Shown piece after piece: positions 51,810-61,086 of a stretch of DNA of 64,000 nucleotides. Both the position numbers and the translations under genes were made by a program. The notes beneath the pieces were generated by a model, which was given only the letters and a program-made list of their open reading frames with translations, searched no databases and was not told the origin of the DNA. Position 1 is the first letter of the stretch; every line of letters starts with the position of its first letter. The stretch spans positions 237,324 through 301,323 of the forward strand of contig NZ_SMRP01000008.1 of assembly GCF_004353915.1 (NCBI RefSeq), read 5' to 3'. The stretch comes from Paraburkholderia silviterrae (lineage in GTDB: Bacteria; Pseudomonadota; Gammaproteobacteria; Burkholderiales; Burkholderiaceae).

Positions 51810-53489
51810 TCAAGCCGCCAGCATCTCCTTCGCGTGCCGGCGCGTAGTGGCGGTGATCTCCAGCCCGCCGAGCATGCGCGCGACTTCCTCCACGCGACCT
51901 GACTTGTCGAGCGGCGTGACGACGGAGACGGTGCCGCCGTTGCCGTCGCCGGACTTCGAGACCTGGAAGTGGTGATCGCCACGCGCGGCAACCTGCGGCA
52001 GGTGCGTGACGCACAGCACTTGGCGCTCGTGGCCGAGCTGATGCAGCAGCCGCCCGACCACTTCCGCGACACCGCCGCCGATGCCGGTGTCCACTTCGTC
52101 GAAGATCAGCGTGGGCGTGGGGCTCGCGGCGCTCGCGATCACGGCGAGCGCGAGGCTGATGCGCGCGAGCTCGCCGCCCGACGCGATCTTCGCGAGCGGG
52201 CGCGGCGGCACGCCCGCGTGGCCCGCCACGCGAAATTCGATTTGCTCGAGACCGTGCGCGCCGCCGATCGGCTCGCCGTTCGCGCTGCTGCCGAGCGGCA
52301 CCAGCGCGACCTCGAAGCTGCCGCCCGCCATCGACAGTTCCTGCATCCCTTGCGTGACCGCTGCGCCAAGCGTCTTGGCGGCCTTGCCGCGCGCCTTCGA
52401 AAGCTGGCGGGCCTCGGCGAGATACGCTTCGTGCGCCTTGTCGGCGGCGGCACGCAGCACGTCGAGATCGGAGGCGGCGTCGAGCGCGGCGAGCTGAGCG
52501 CGCCGCGCCGCGTGTTCTTCGGGTAGCGATTCCGCGTGCAGGCGGAATTTGCGCGCCGCGGAATGCAGCGCATCGAGCCGGTGTTCGACCTGCGCGAGCC
52601 GTTGAGGATCGAGATCGAGCCGCTGCGCATAGTGCGAGAGCGAGTACGCCGCTTCCTGCAACTGGATCGCGGCGGGCTCGAGCGCGGCGAGCGCATCGCC
52701 TAGCGCAGGATCGACTTCGGCGAGATCGCGCAGCTTCGAGAGAATCGAGTTCAGATGCGAGATCATCGCCTCGTCGGATTCCGAGAGCGCTGCGAGCGCG
52801 CCCTGCACGCCTTCGATCAGATTCGCCGAATTCGAGAGCCGCACGTGTTCGGCATTCACTTCTTCCCACTCGCCCGGTTGCGGCGCGAGCTTGTCGAGCT
52901 CGGCGAGCTGCCAGGCGAGGCGCTCGCGCTCGAGCTGCAGTTCGCGGTCGCGCGACATCGCGGTTTGCACGGCGAGCCGCGCGTCGCGGGCGGTGCGCCA
53001 CGTGCGCGTGACGGCGGCGGCCATCTCTATCAGGCCCGCGTGCGTGTCGAACAGCTCGCGCTGCGCGTCGGGGCGCATGAGCAACTGATGCGCGTGCTGG
53101 CCGTGAATGTCGACGAGCCGCTCGCCCACGTCGCGCATCTGTGCGAGCGTGGCCGGCGTGCCGTTGATGAACGCGCGCGAGCGCCCGCCGCTATCGACCA
53201 CGCGGCGCAGCATCACGGTGTCTTCGCCGTCGGGCGTGGCGAGCGCCTGCTCCTCGAGCCAAAGGGCGACGTGCGGCGGGGCGTCGAACTCGGCGGTGAT
53301 GTCGGCGCGAGTCTCGCCCGTGCGCACCACGCCAGCGTCGGCGCGCGCGCCGAGCGTGAGGGCGAGGGCATCGATGAGGATCGACTTGCCTGCGCCGGTT
53401 TCGCCGGAGAAGACGGAAAAGCCTTGGTCGAATTCAAGGTCGAGCGCGGCGACGATCACGAAGTCGCGGATCGAAAGGTGGCGGAGCAT
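51810..53489 (-). CDS. recN: DNA repair protein RecN
   Basis: The 559-residue SMC-like ATPase has Walker A SGETGAGKSI near residue 28, a long central coiled coil (about residues 150-370, with Ala/Glu/Arg/Leu heptads), the ABC signature KIASGGELARISLAL and Walker B TLIFDEVDTGIGG. RecN acts early in double-strand break repair and is commonly SOS-induced; I could not identify a LexA box. It follows nadK by 7 bp on the minus strand, the usual pairing in this lineage. Confidence 0.96.
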   Translation of the reverse strand: MLRHLSIRDFVIVAALDLEFDQGFSVFSGETGAGKSILIDALALTLGARADAGVVRTGETRADITAEFDAPPHVALWLEEQALATPDGEDTVMLRRVVDSGGRSRAFINGTPATLAQMRDVGERLVDIHGQHAHQLLMRPDAQRELFDTHAGLIEMAAAVTRTWRTARDARLAVQTAMSRDRELQLERERLAWQLAELDKLAPQPGEWEEVNAEHVRLSNSANLIEGVQGALAALSESDEAMISHLNSILSKLRDLAEVDPALGDALAALEPAAIQLQEAAYSLSHYAQRLDLDPQRLAQVEHRLDALHSAARKFRLHAESLPEEHAARRAQLAALDAASDLDVLRAAADKAHEAYLAEARQLSKARGKAAKTLGAAVTQGMQELSMAGGSFEVALVPLGSSANGEPIGGAHGLEQIEFRVAGHAGVPPRPLAKIASGGELARISLALAVIASAASPTPTLIFDEVDTGIGGGVAEVVGRLLHQLGHERQVLCVTHLPQVAARGDHHFQVSKSGDGNGGTVSVVTPLDKSGRVEEVARMLGGLEITATTRRHAKEMLAA

Positions 53490-53496
53490 GGCGGCC

Positions 53497-54408
53497 TCAG
53501 TCTTCCGGGTCGTCTTGTAGCGAGGGATGTTCGTTCCAGTGCAGCTTCTGGCGCAGGGTCCGGAAATAGCTGTAGCCGACCGGGTGCAGGAAAGGCACGG
53601 TATGGCGCGAGCGGCGGACGTCGATCACGTCATTGAGTTCGAGCGCCGTGAACGACTGCATGTCGAAATTCACGTTCACATCGCGGCCGGCGACGACCTG
53701 GATGCTGACCTTGCAGTCGTCGGGCAGCACGATCGGGCGATTCGAGAGCGCGTGCGGCGCGATCGGCACGAGCACGATGCCCTGCAGCTGCGGATGCAGG
53801 AGCGGCCCTTGCGACGAGAGCGAGTAGGCGGTCGAGCCCGTGGGCGTGGCGACGATCAGGCCGTCCGAGCGCTGGTTGTACATGAAGCGGCCGTCCACGT
53901 GCACGCGCAGCTCCGCCATGCCCGAGAAACCACTGCGGTTCACCACGACGTCATTGAACGCTAGCGCGTGGTAGATCGGGTCGCCGTCGCGCGTGATGCG
54001 CGACTCGAGCAGCGAGCGCTCCTCGCGCTCGAAGCTGCCCGCGAGCAGTTGCGGCACGACTTCCTGCATGTCGGCGAACGGGATGTCGGTGATGAAGCCC
54101 AGACGCCCGTGGTTGATGCCGATGAGCGGGGTGCGGTATGGCGCGAGCTGGCGCCCGATGCCGAGCATCGTGCCGTCGCCGCCGAGCACCACGGCCACGT
54201 CCGCGCGCGCGCCGATTTCGGCGATCTGCAGCGCCGGGTAGCCGGCGGCGCCGATCTCCTGGGCGGTCTGCGCTTCGAACACGACGTCGAAGCCGCGCTG
54301 TGAAATATTCTGCGCGAGCGCCATCAGCGGCTCGCCGATGCCTGGCGTGTTGCTGCGCCCGACGAGCGCAACAGTCTTGAACTGGCTCTGGATCTTCTGG
54401 ATCTGCAT
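53497..54408 (-). CDS. nadK: NAD kinase
   Basis: The start at 54408 (MQIQKIQSQFKTVALVGR) gives 303 residues. The kinase motif VVLGGDGTMLGIGR is near residue 71, followed by INHGRLGFITDI, NDVVVNRSG and SDGLIVATPTGSTAYSLS. It makes NADP from NAD and ATP. It is divergent from hrcA, which starts about 270 bp away; the gap is GC-rich without a further gene. Confidence 0.96.
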   Translation of the reverse strand: MQIQKIQSQFKTVALVGRSNTPGIGEPLMALAQNISQRGFDVVFEAQTAQEIGAAGYPALQIAEIGARADVAVVLGGDGTMLGIGRQLAPYRTPLIGINHGRLGFITDIPFADMQEVVPQLLAGSFEREERSLLESRITRDGDPIYHALAFNDVVVNRSGFSGMAELRVHVDGRFMYNQRSDGLIVATPTGSTAYSLSSQGPLLHPQLQGIVLVPIAPHALSNRPIVLPDDCKVSIQVVAGRDVNVNFDMQSFTALELNDVIDVRRSRHTVPFLHPVGYSYFRTLRQKLHWNEHPSLQDDPED

Positions 54409-54675
54409 GCCGGCATTACACCATAGTCGGGTCTCGAAAAGAACCTGGCGCCCCATGCCCACAGGGCGCGGGCAAGCGCTGCGCCCCTTTTTTGCAGGCG
54501 GGCATGACATGATGATGGCGCACCGATGACAACGGCGCGAATGCGGCCGCTTTTCCGGGGCGCCCGTGCCGCCCCGGTAACCGCTGCCCGCCCGCGCTCG
54601 CCCGCGCTCGCCGGCCGCCCGCGCGCTCGCGGGCGGACTCGCCGCCAACCCGGCATTAGGCTAAAATTTTCAGTC

Positions 54676-55695
54676 ATGCTAGATCCCCGCGCACAAACCC
54701 TCCTCAAAACGCTGATCGAGCGCTACATCGCCGAAGGTCAGCCGGTCGGCTCGCGCACGCTGTCGCGCTTTTCCGGCCTGGAACTGAGTCCGGCGACCAT
54801 CCGCAACGTGATGTCCGACCTCGAGGAGCTGGGGCTCGTGTCCAGCCCGCACACCTCGGCGGGGCGTGTGCCCACGCCGCGCGGCTACCGCCTGTTCGTC
54901 GACACCATGCTCACGGCCGAACCCGCGGCCGACGAGGACGCGGTCACGCGCGCGGTCAAGACCACGCTGCGCCCCGGCGAGCCGCAGAAGGTGGTGGCGG
55001 CGGCGGCCAGCGTGCTCTCGAACCTCTCGCAGTTCGCGGGCGTGGTGCTCACGCCGCGGCGCAGCCACGTGTTCAAGCAAGTCGAGTTCATGCGCCTTTC
55101 GGACAAGCGCATCCTGCTCATCATCGTGACGCCCGAAGGCGACGTGCAGAACCGCATCATGGCGACGCAGCGCGACTTCACGCCTTCCGAGCTCATCGAA
55201 GCCTCCAATTACATCAATGCGCACTTCGCCGGCCTCTCGTTCGACGAGGTGCGCCGCCGCCTGCGCGAAGAAATCGACGCGCTGCGCGGCGACATGACCA
55301 CGCTCATGCACGCCGCCGTGACCGCGAGCACCGACGAGACCGACACAGGCGAGACCGTGCTCATTTCCGGCGAGCGCAACCTGCTCGAAGTGGCCGATCT
55401 TTCGTCGGACATGGCGCGCCTGCGCAAGCTCTTCGACGTGTTCGACCAGAAAACGAGCCTCCTGCAGCTGCTCGACGTGTCGAGCCACGCCCAGGGCGTG
55501 CAGATCTTCATTGGGGGCGAGTCGAACCTCGTACCGATCGAGGAAATGAGCGTGGTGACCGCGCCCTACGAAGTGAACGGCAAGATCGTCGGCACGCTCG
55601 GCGTGATCGGCCCGACGCGCATGGCCTACAACCGCGTGATTCCGATCGTGGACATCACCGCGCGCTTGCTCTCCCTCGCGCTCAGTCAGAACTGA
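54676..55695 (+). CDS. hrcA: Heat-inducible transcription repressor HrcA
   Basis: The 339-residue protein starts MLDPRAQTLLKTLIERYIAEG, with an N-terminal winged-helix region (TLSRFSGLELSPATIRNVMSDLEELGLV). HrcA represses groE or dnaK operons through CIRCE elements in many bacteria. I found no CIRCE (TTAGCACTC-N9-GAGTGCTAA) in this window, so its targets are probably elsewhere, such as groESL. A TAAAAT sequence stands only nine bases before the ATG. It is the first gene of the heat-shock cluster. Confidence 0.95.
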   Translation: MLDPRAQTLLKTLIERYIAEGQPVGSRTLSRFSGLELSPATIRNVMSDLEELGLVSSPHTSAGRVPTPRGYRLFVDTMLTAEPAADEDAVTRAVKTTLRPGEPQKVVAAAASVLSNLSQFAGVVLTPRRSHVFKQVEFMRLSDKRILLIIVTPEGDVQNRIMATQRDFTPSELIEASNYINAHFAGLSFDEVRRRLREEIDALRGDMTTLMHAAVTASTDETDTGETVLISGERNLLEVADLSSDMARLRKLFDVFDQKTSLLQLLDVSSHAQGVQIFIGGESNLVPIEEMSVVTAPYEVNGKIVGTLGVIGPTRMAYNRVIPIVDITARLLSLALSQN

Positions 55696-55873
55696 GTTCG
55701 CTTTCCTCGCGCTTTCCTGTGTATCCGATCATCGCCTGAAGCGGCGCGGCGCGCCATTGGCCGAACGGCTAGCGCTGCCGGCTCAACGCGCAACGCGCGA
55801 TGCCGTGGCGAGAGCCGCGGGGCGGACCCCGGAGGTCGCTTCGCAGGCGCCTCGGCCTTCGAAGTGCGCCCGC

Positions 55874-55879
55874 TATAAT
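55874..55879 (+). promoter_or_regulatory. Likely -10 element for hemH
   Basis: TATAAT, a perfect -10 hexamer, lies 54 bases before the hemH ATG in the 237-bp hrcA-hemH gap. No strong -35 is present at the standard distance. Confidence 0.45.
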
Positions 55880-55932
55880 GCGCACTTGTGCAACCCTTGC
55901 CGCGCGTTCAAGTGCGGCGCCCCTGATCGCCT

Positions 55933-57000
55933 ATGCGTTTCGACCTGGAGCGGCCCCTGCAGTCCGCCGTCGCGCATCGTGTCGCGGTGCTGCTCATCAA
56001 TCTGGGCACGCCCGACGCGCCCACGCCGCGTGCCGTGCGCCGGTATCTGGCGCAGTTCCTCTCCGATCCGCGCGTGGTCGAGATTCCCGCGCCGATCTGG
56101 CAGGTCATCCTGCGCGGGCTGATCCTGCCGTTTCGCGGCCGCTCATCGGCGAGGAAGTACGCGGCGGTCTGGACGCCCGAAGGCTCCCCGCTGCGCGTGC
56201 ATACGCAGAAACAGGCCGACGGGCTGCGCCATCTGCTGCATCTGAACGACTACACGGTGCTCGTGGACTATGCGATGCGCTACGGCACGCCCGACATCCC
56301 GGCGATGCTCAACCAGCTCAAGCTCGCGGGCGCCGAGCGCATCCTGCTTGTGCCGATGTACCCCCAATACTCGGCGTCGACCACGGCCACGGCCTTCGAC
56401 GCGGCGTTTGTCGCGCTGCGGCGCATGCGCAACCAGCCGGAAATCCGCACGGTGCGCGCGTATCACGACCATCCGGCCTATATCGGCGCGCTTGCGACCC
56501 AGGTGCAGCAGTACTGGCAGGCGCATGGCCGCCCCGACTTCGCTTCGGGCGACCGCCTCGTGCTGAGCTTTCACGGTGTGCCGAGCCGCACGCTCGACCT
56601 CGGCGACCCTTACCACGATCAATGCCAGCAAACGGCGGCGCTCCTCATGCATGCGCTGGAGCTCACGCCGGTGGAATGCCGTGTGACGTTCCAGTCGCGC
56701 TTCGGGCGGGCCCAGTGGTTGCAGCCGTATACGGCGCCGACGCTCAAGGAGCTGGGGCAGGGAGGCGTGCGCCGCGCCGATGTGTTCTGTCCCGGTTTTA
56801 CGGCGGACTGCCTCGAAACCATCGAGGAAGTCGGCATGGAAGTGCGCGACGAGTTTCTGCATGGTGGCGGCAAGGAGTTCCACCGCATTCCGTGCCTGAA
56901 CGCGTCGCCCGCGTGGATCGCGGCGCTGGGCGAAATCGTCGCGCAGAACCTGCAGGGCTGGCCGGTGCAGGCCGCGGCCCCGGCAGGCGCGGTGGCTTGA
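55933..57000 (+). CDS. hemH: Ferrochelatase
   Basis: The 355-residue enzyme inserts ferrous iron into protoporphyrin IX, the last step of heme synthesis. Visible motifs are VAVLLINLGTPDAPTP, VPMYPQYSASTTATAF, LVLSFHGVPSRTLDLGDPYH (the catalytic His region) and VFCPGFTADCLETIEEVGME. It lies between hrcA and hslR. Its own -10 suggests expression independent of hrcA. Confidence 0.96.
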   Translation: MRFDLERPLQSAVAHRVAVLLINLGTPDAPTPRAVRRYLAQFLSDPRVVEIPAPIWQVILRGLILPFRGRSSARKYAAVWTPEGSPLRVHTQKQADGLRHLLHLNDYTVLVDYAMRYGTPDIPAMLNQLKLAGAERILLVPMYPQYSASTTATAFDAAFVALRRMRNQPEIRTVRAYHDHPAYIGALATQVQQYWQAHGRPDFASGDRLVLSFHGVPSRTLDLGDPYHDQCQQTAALLMHALELTPVECRVTFQSRFGRAQWLQPYTAPTLKELGQGGVRRADVFCPGFTADCLETIEEVGMEVRDEFLHGGGKEFHRIPCLNASPAWIAALGEIVAQNLQGWPVQAAAPAGAVA

Positions 57001-57011
57001 GCCCAGGTGCT

Positions 57012-57062
57012 CTGCATGGGGCCAGAGTAAGGCACTAAAGCGCCAACACTGGCCGACAAAGC
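57012..57062. repeat. Degenerate copy of the dispersed hairpin repeat
   Basis: CTGCATGGGGCCAGAGTAAG at the left and a GGCCGACA right end resemble the elements at 16691 and 23463, but the palindrome has decayed. It lies between hemH and hslR, close to the hslR start. Confidence 0.5.
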
Positions 57063-57088
57063 GGCGGCGTTTATTCAGGAAGCATCGT

Positions 57089-57496
57089 ATGCAATACAAG
57101 ATCTCGACCGAACCCGGCGCGCGCCTGCGCATCGACAAATGGCTCTGGGCCGCGCGCTTCTTCAAGACACGTTCGCTGGCCACGGACGCCATCGGCAAAG
57201 GCCGTGTGCGCATCGGCGGCGACCTCGTGAAGGCTTCGAGAGACGTGCGCGTGGGCGACCTCGTGGAGATCGAGATCGAGCACGTCGTTTGGGAGGTGCA
57301 GGTGCTGGGTATCTGCGAGGTGCGCGGCCCCGCGAGCGTTGCCCAGACGCTCTACGCGGAGACCGAGACGGGCCGCGCGCGACGCGCGGCGGAGCAGGAG
57401 CGCCGCAGGCTCTTTCGCGAGCCGGCCGCCGTGCTGCACGGCAGGCCGACCAAGCGCGACCGCCGCACTATCGACAAACTTGCGCGTGAGGATTGA
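57089..57496 (+). CDS. hslR: Ribosome-associated heat-shock protein Hsp15 (S4 domain)
   Basis: The 135-residue basic protein has an S4 RNA-binding domain at residues 13-75 (RLRIDKWLWAARFFKTRSLA, GRVRIGGDLVKASRDVRVGD) and a charged Arg/Glu C-terminal tail. Hsp15 binds free 50S subunits carrying stalled peptidyl-tRNA after heat shock. It sits between hemH and the grpE-dnaK-dnaJ genes, which fits a heat-shock role. Confidence 0.93.
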   Translation: MQYKISTEPGARLRIDKWLWAARFFKTRSLATDAIGKGRVRIGGDLVKASRDVRVGDLVEIEIEHVVWEVQVLGICEVRGPASVAQTLYAETETGRARRAAEQERRRLFREPAAVLHGRPTKRDRRTIDKLARED

Positions 57497-57629
57497 AGAG
57501 CGCCTCCATGGTGGCGTGGACGCCCCCATATTCGGTCGTGTTTTCGTTCACGACGCCGGACAGGCAGATGGTCGTGGTTCCCGCGATGAGTACCAGAGCG
57601 ACCACCGAGATGGCAAAGGTCAGTTTCAC
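57468..57629 (-). CDS. Small exported or membrane protein, antisense to the hslR 3' end
   Basis: GGGGAG lies 4 bases before a GTG at 57629, opening a 53-residue frame that ends with TAG at 57468. The product has a signal-like N-terminus (MKLTFAISVVALVLIAGTTT) and a short polar tail with two Cys. It overlaps the last 29 bases of hslR. The ribosome-binding site and hydrophobic leader support it; no homologue is known to me. Confidence 0.4.
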   Translation of the reverse strand: MKLTFAISVVALVLIAGTTTICLSGVVNENTTEYGGVHATMEALFNPHAQVCR

Positions 57630-57861
57630 GGTACTCCCCAAGGGAAAAGCTGCAAAACGGCCAGTACGAGGCTCAACGGCGAACGACGGAGCCCATTCGG
57701 TGCGGTGCCGAACTCAGGGTAAACACGTCGTGAGCAGCACCTGTTCCTGAGTGTAGGTCAGGGTTGCCCCGTACTCAATTTCATTCTTGCGGCGCTGCGG
57801 TAATGGTTGTTACGCACGATTTCGGTGGTTTGATCCATGTATAAAAAAGCCGCCCGAAACC

Positions 57862-57889
57862 CTTGAAATAAGCGATCCGGCACCCACGT
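57862..57889 (+). promoter_or_regulatory. Sigma-32-type heat-shock promoter for grpE
   Basis: CTTGAAA, a 14-base spacer, then CCCACGT fits the sigma-32 consensus (CTTGAAA-N11-16-CCCCATNT). It lies 121 bases ahead of the grpE ATG. Aside from the small ORF at 57468-57629, the gap 57497-58010 has nothing else I can support. Confidence 0.7.
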
Positions 57890-58010
57890 GCTGTCGCAAT
57901 GTACAAAGCTGCTGTCGCGCCGGCGCAACGCTTGCCAGCTTGACGGATGAGGCCGGCAAAAGCGGTCCGTGCTTTGTTCCCCTTTTTACTATTCAACGAC
58001 GTTCAGCGAC

Positions 58011-58589
58011 ATGGAAAACACGCAAGAGAACCCGACGAGCCAGAACCCCACGCCCGCGGACGAGGCGTCGCAAGCCGCTGCCGCCGGCGAGCCGCAACAA
58101 CAGCCGGTTGAAGGTGCCGCGCAGGCGCTGGAAGGCGATGCCCAGGCGGCGCTCGCCGAAGCGCAAGCGAAGGTTGCCGAACTGCAGGACGCGTTCGTAC
58201 GCGCCAAGGCAGAGACGGAAAACGTCCGCCGCCGCGGGCAGGAAGACGTCGCCAAGGCGCACAAGTTCGCCATTGAGAGCTTTGCCGAGCATCTGCTGCC
58301 GGTCATGGACAGCCTCGAAGCCGCGCTTGCCCACGGTTCGGACGATCTTGCCAAGGTCAACGAAGGCGTCGAGCTCACGCTCAAGCAGCTCACCGGCGCG
58401 CTGGAGAAGGGCAAGGTGCTCCAGATCAACCCGGTCGGCGAGAAGTTCGACCCGCATCGTCATCAGGCCATTTCGATGGTGCCCTCGGAGCAGGACGCGA
58501 ACACGGTCGTCTCGGTGCTGCAAAAGGGCTACGTGATCGCCGACCGCGTGCTGCGCCCGGCGCTGGTCACGGTTTCGCAGCCGAAGTAA
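58011..58589 (+). CDS. grpE: Nucleotide exchange factor GrpE
   Basis: From the ATG at 58011 the product has 192 residues. A disordered Gln/Ala/Glu-rich N-terminus of about 50 residues leads into a long coiled coil (EAQAKVAELQDAFVRAKAETENVRRR) and the C-terminal beta domain (NPVGEKFDPHRHQAISMVP). GrpE releases ADP from DnaK. A sigma-32-type promoter precedes it, and dnaK follows 238 bp downstream with its own such promoter. Confidence 0.96.
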   Translation: MENTQENPTSQNPTPADEASQAAAAGEPQQQPVEGAAQALEGDAQAALAEAQAKVAELQDAFVRAKAETENVRRRGQEDVAKAHKFAIESFAEHLLPVMDSLEAALAHGSDDLAKVNEGVELTLKQLTGALEKGKVLQINPVGEKFDPHRHQAISMVPSEQDANTVVSVLQKGYVIADRVLRPALVTVSQPK

Positions 58590-58694
58590 CGCGCCCGGAC
58601 GGCGTTTTCGAAAGGCATTGGAAAGGCTGGGCGGCGCACTCCCTGAAAACACGCCGCCGATTGAAAAAAATTAACGAATGCATAGCCCAAAGCT

Positions 58695-58722
58695 CTTGAA
58701 AACGCCTTTGCGGCACTCATTT
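58695..58722 (+). promoter_or_regulatory. Sigma-32-type heat-shock promoter for dnaK
   Basis: CTTGAAA, a 14-base spacer, then CTCATTT is a near match to the sigma-32 consensus, 105 bases ahead of the dnaK ATG. Spacing is identical to the grpE promoter. Confidence 0.65.
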
Positions 58723-58827
58723 GGGCAGCAGTGAATTGAACAAACCGAATTGAGCTGAGGCGAACGCCCCCGCACCACGCGAGAAGCGGCGAACGCACAG
58801 CGATCAAAATCTGGAGATTTGACAAAA

Positions 58828-60774
58828 ATGGGCAAAATCATCGGTATCGACCTCGGCACCACCAACTCGTGTGTGGCGCTGATGGAAGGCAATCAGGTCA
58901 AGGTGATCGAGAACTCGGAAGGCGCCCGTACGACGCCGTCGATCATCGCCTACATGGACGACAACGAAGTGCTGGTCGGCGCGCCGGCCAAGCGCCAGTC
59001 GGTCACGAACCCGCGCAACACGCTGTACGCGGTCAAGCGTCTGATCGGCCGCCGCTTCGACGAAAAGGAAGTGCAGAAGGACATCAACCTGATGCCTTAC
59101 CAGATCGTCAAGCACGACAACGGCGACGCATGGGTTGCCGCGCACGGCCAGAACCTCGCGCCGTCGCAGGTTTCGGCTGAAGTCCTGCGCAAGATGAAGA
59201 AGACCGCTGAAGACTACCTCGGCGAGCCGGTCACCGAAGCCGTGATCACGGTTCCCGCGTACTTCAACGACAGCCAGCGTCAAGCCACGAAGGACGCCGG
59301 CCGCATCGCGGGTCTGGAAGTCAAGCGCATCATCAACGAGCCGACCGCAGCCGCACTGGCCTTCGGTCTGGACAAGGCCGAAAAGGGCGACCGCAAGATC
59401 GCCGTGTTCGACCTCGGCGGCGGCACGTTCGACATCTCGATCATCGAAATCGCTGATGTGGACGGCGAAATGCAGTTCGAAGTGCTCTCGACCAACGGCG
59501 ACACGTTCCTCGGCGGCGAAGACTTCGACCAGCGCATCATCGATTACATCATCGGCGAGTTCAAGAAGGAGCAGGGCGTCGACCTCTCGAAGGACGTGCT
59601 CGCGCTGCAGCGCCTGAAGGAAGCCGCTGAAAAGGCCAAGATCGAGCTCTCGTCGGGCCAGCAGACCGAAATCAACCTGCCGTACATCACGGCGGATGCC
59701 TCGGGTCCGAAGCACTTGAACCTGAAGATCACGCGCGCCAAGCTGGAAGCGCTGGTCGAAGACCTGATCGAGCGCACCATCGAGCCGTGCCGCGTGGCGA
59801 TCAAGGACGCGGGCGTGAAGGTGAGCGACATCGACGACGTGATTCTCGTCGGCGGCCAGACGCGCATGCCGAAGGTGCAGGAGAAGGTCAAGGAGTTCTT
59901 TGGCAAGGATCCGCGCCGTGACGTGAACCCGGACGAAGCCGTGGCTGTTGGCGCCGCGATTCAGGGCCAGGTTCTCTCGGGCGACCGCAAGGACGTGCTG
60001 CTCCTCGACGTCACCCCGCTCTCGCTCGGTATCGAGACGCTCGGCGGCGTGATGACGAAGATGATCAACAAGAACACCACGATCCCGACCAAGCACGCAC
60101 AGGTCTACTCGACGGCGGACGACAACCAGGGCGCCGTGACGATCAAGGTGTTCCAGGGCGAGCGCGAAATGGCGGCTGGCAACAAGCTGCTGGGCGAGTT
60201 CAACCTCGAAGGCATTCCGCCCGCACCGCGCGGCGTGCCGCAGATCGAAGTGAGCTTCGACATCGACGCGAACGGCATTCTGCACGTGGGCGCGAAGGAC
60301 AAGGCGACCGGCAAGGAAAACCGCATCACGATCAAGGCGAATTCGGGGCTGTCGGAAGCCGAAATCGAGAAGATGGTGAAGGACGCCGAAGCAAACGCGG
60401 AAGAAGATCACCGTCTGCGTGAGCTGGCCGACGCGCGCAACCAGGGCGACGCGCTGGTTCACAGCACGAAGAAGGCCGTGGCCGAGTACGGCGACAAGAT
60501 CGACGCCAGCGAGAAGGAAAAGATCGAAGCCGCACTGAAGGACCTCGAAGAAACGCTGAAGAGCACGTCGGCCGACAAGGCGACGGTCGATGCGAAGGTC
60601 GAGGCACTGTCGGCAGCGTCGCAGAAGCTCGGCGAGAAGATGTACGCCGACATGCAGGCGGCGCAAGGCGCGGCGGGTGCGGCAGCAGGCGCCGCGGGCG
60701 CGGAGCAGGCAGCAGCGCAGAACGCCGCCGACGACGTGGTCGACGCCGAGTTCAAGGAAGTCAAGAAGGACTAA
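58828..60774 (+). CDS. dnaK: Chaperone DnaK (Hsp70)
   Basis: The ATG at 58828 (MGKIIGIDLGTTNSCVALM), with GGAG upstream, gives 648 residues. ATPase motifs are GIDLGTTNS, AVFDLGGGTFDIS and VGGQTRMPKVQ. The substrate-binding domain follows residue 390, and the C-terminus ends DDVVDAEFKEVKKD, the conserved tail, after an Ala/Gly-rich linker. It folds and protects proteins with GrpE and DnaJ encoded on either side. Confidence 0.98.
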   Translation: MGKIIGIDLGTTNSCVALMEGNQVKVIENSEGARTTPSIIAYMDDNEVLVGAPAKRQSVTNPRNTLYAVKRLIGRRFDEKEVQKDINLMPYQIVKHDNGDAWVAAHGQNLAPSQVSAEVLRKMKKTAEDYLGEPVTEAVITVPAYFNDSQRQATKDAGRIAGLEVKRIINEPTAAALAFGLDKAEKGDRKIAVFDLGGGTFDISIIEIADVDGEMQFEVLSTNGDTFLGGEDFDQRIIDYIIGEFKKEQGVDLSKDVLALQRLKEAAEKAKIELSSGQQTEINLPYITADASGPKHLNLKITRAKLEALVEDLIERTIEPCRVAIKDAGVKVSDIDDVILVGGQTRMPKVQEKVKEFFGKDPRRDVNPDEAVAVGAAIQGQVLSGDRKDVLLLDVTPLSLGIETLGGVMTKMINKNTTIPTKHAQVYSTADDNQGAVTIKVFQGEREMAAGNKLLGEFNLEGIPPAPRGVPQIEVSFDIDANGILHVGAKDKATGKENRITIKANSGLSEAEIEKMVKDAEANAEEDHRLRELADARNQGDALVHSTKKAVAEYGDKIDASEKEKIEAALKDLEETLKSTSADKATVDAKVEALSAASQKLGEKMYADMQAAQGAAGAAAGAAGAEQAAAQNAADDVVDAEFKEVKKD

Positions 60775-61086
60775 GTCCGCTCGTTCAGGGCCAGGGCATC
60801 CGGCGTGATTCGCGCCGGGCGCCTCGAGAATCGGGCCCGAACCGTAAGGGCTGAACAAACCGAAGCACGGCCGCATCGGTTACGATGCGGGTCGGCATTG
60901 GAGCGCCTGGCGAGCCTTTCGGCTCTCCGGGCACATTTGTTTTATAGAGGCCGTTCTCTTGCAGGGGCCGCCGGGGCGTGAAAACGCCCGCGCGGGGGTT
61001 CGAAGGAACGGCAAACGGGTCACGAGATCCAGCATTCAAGAGGAGCCGGCGTGTGCCGAGAGGCGCGCGGCCGGCGTTGAACCGAT
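60775..61086. other. dnaK-dnaJ intergenic region
   Basis: This 312-bp gap contains no convincing gene. A small GAGCC-TTTC-GGCTC hairpin lies near 60914-60927, followed by an AT-rich TTTGTTTTATAGAGG stretch that could end or start a transcript. No sigma-32-type promoter was seen here. Confidence 0.4.

Noticed and set aside
58804..60876. A 690-codon frame antisense to dnaK
   Set aside because: A long antisense frame opposite dnaK is a well-known codon-bias effect; DnaK is certain.
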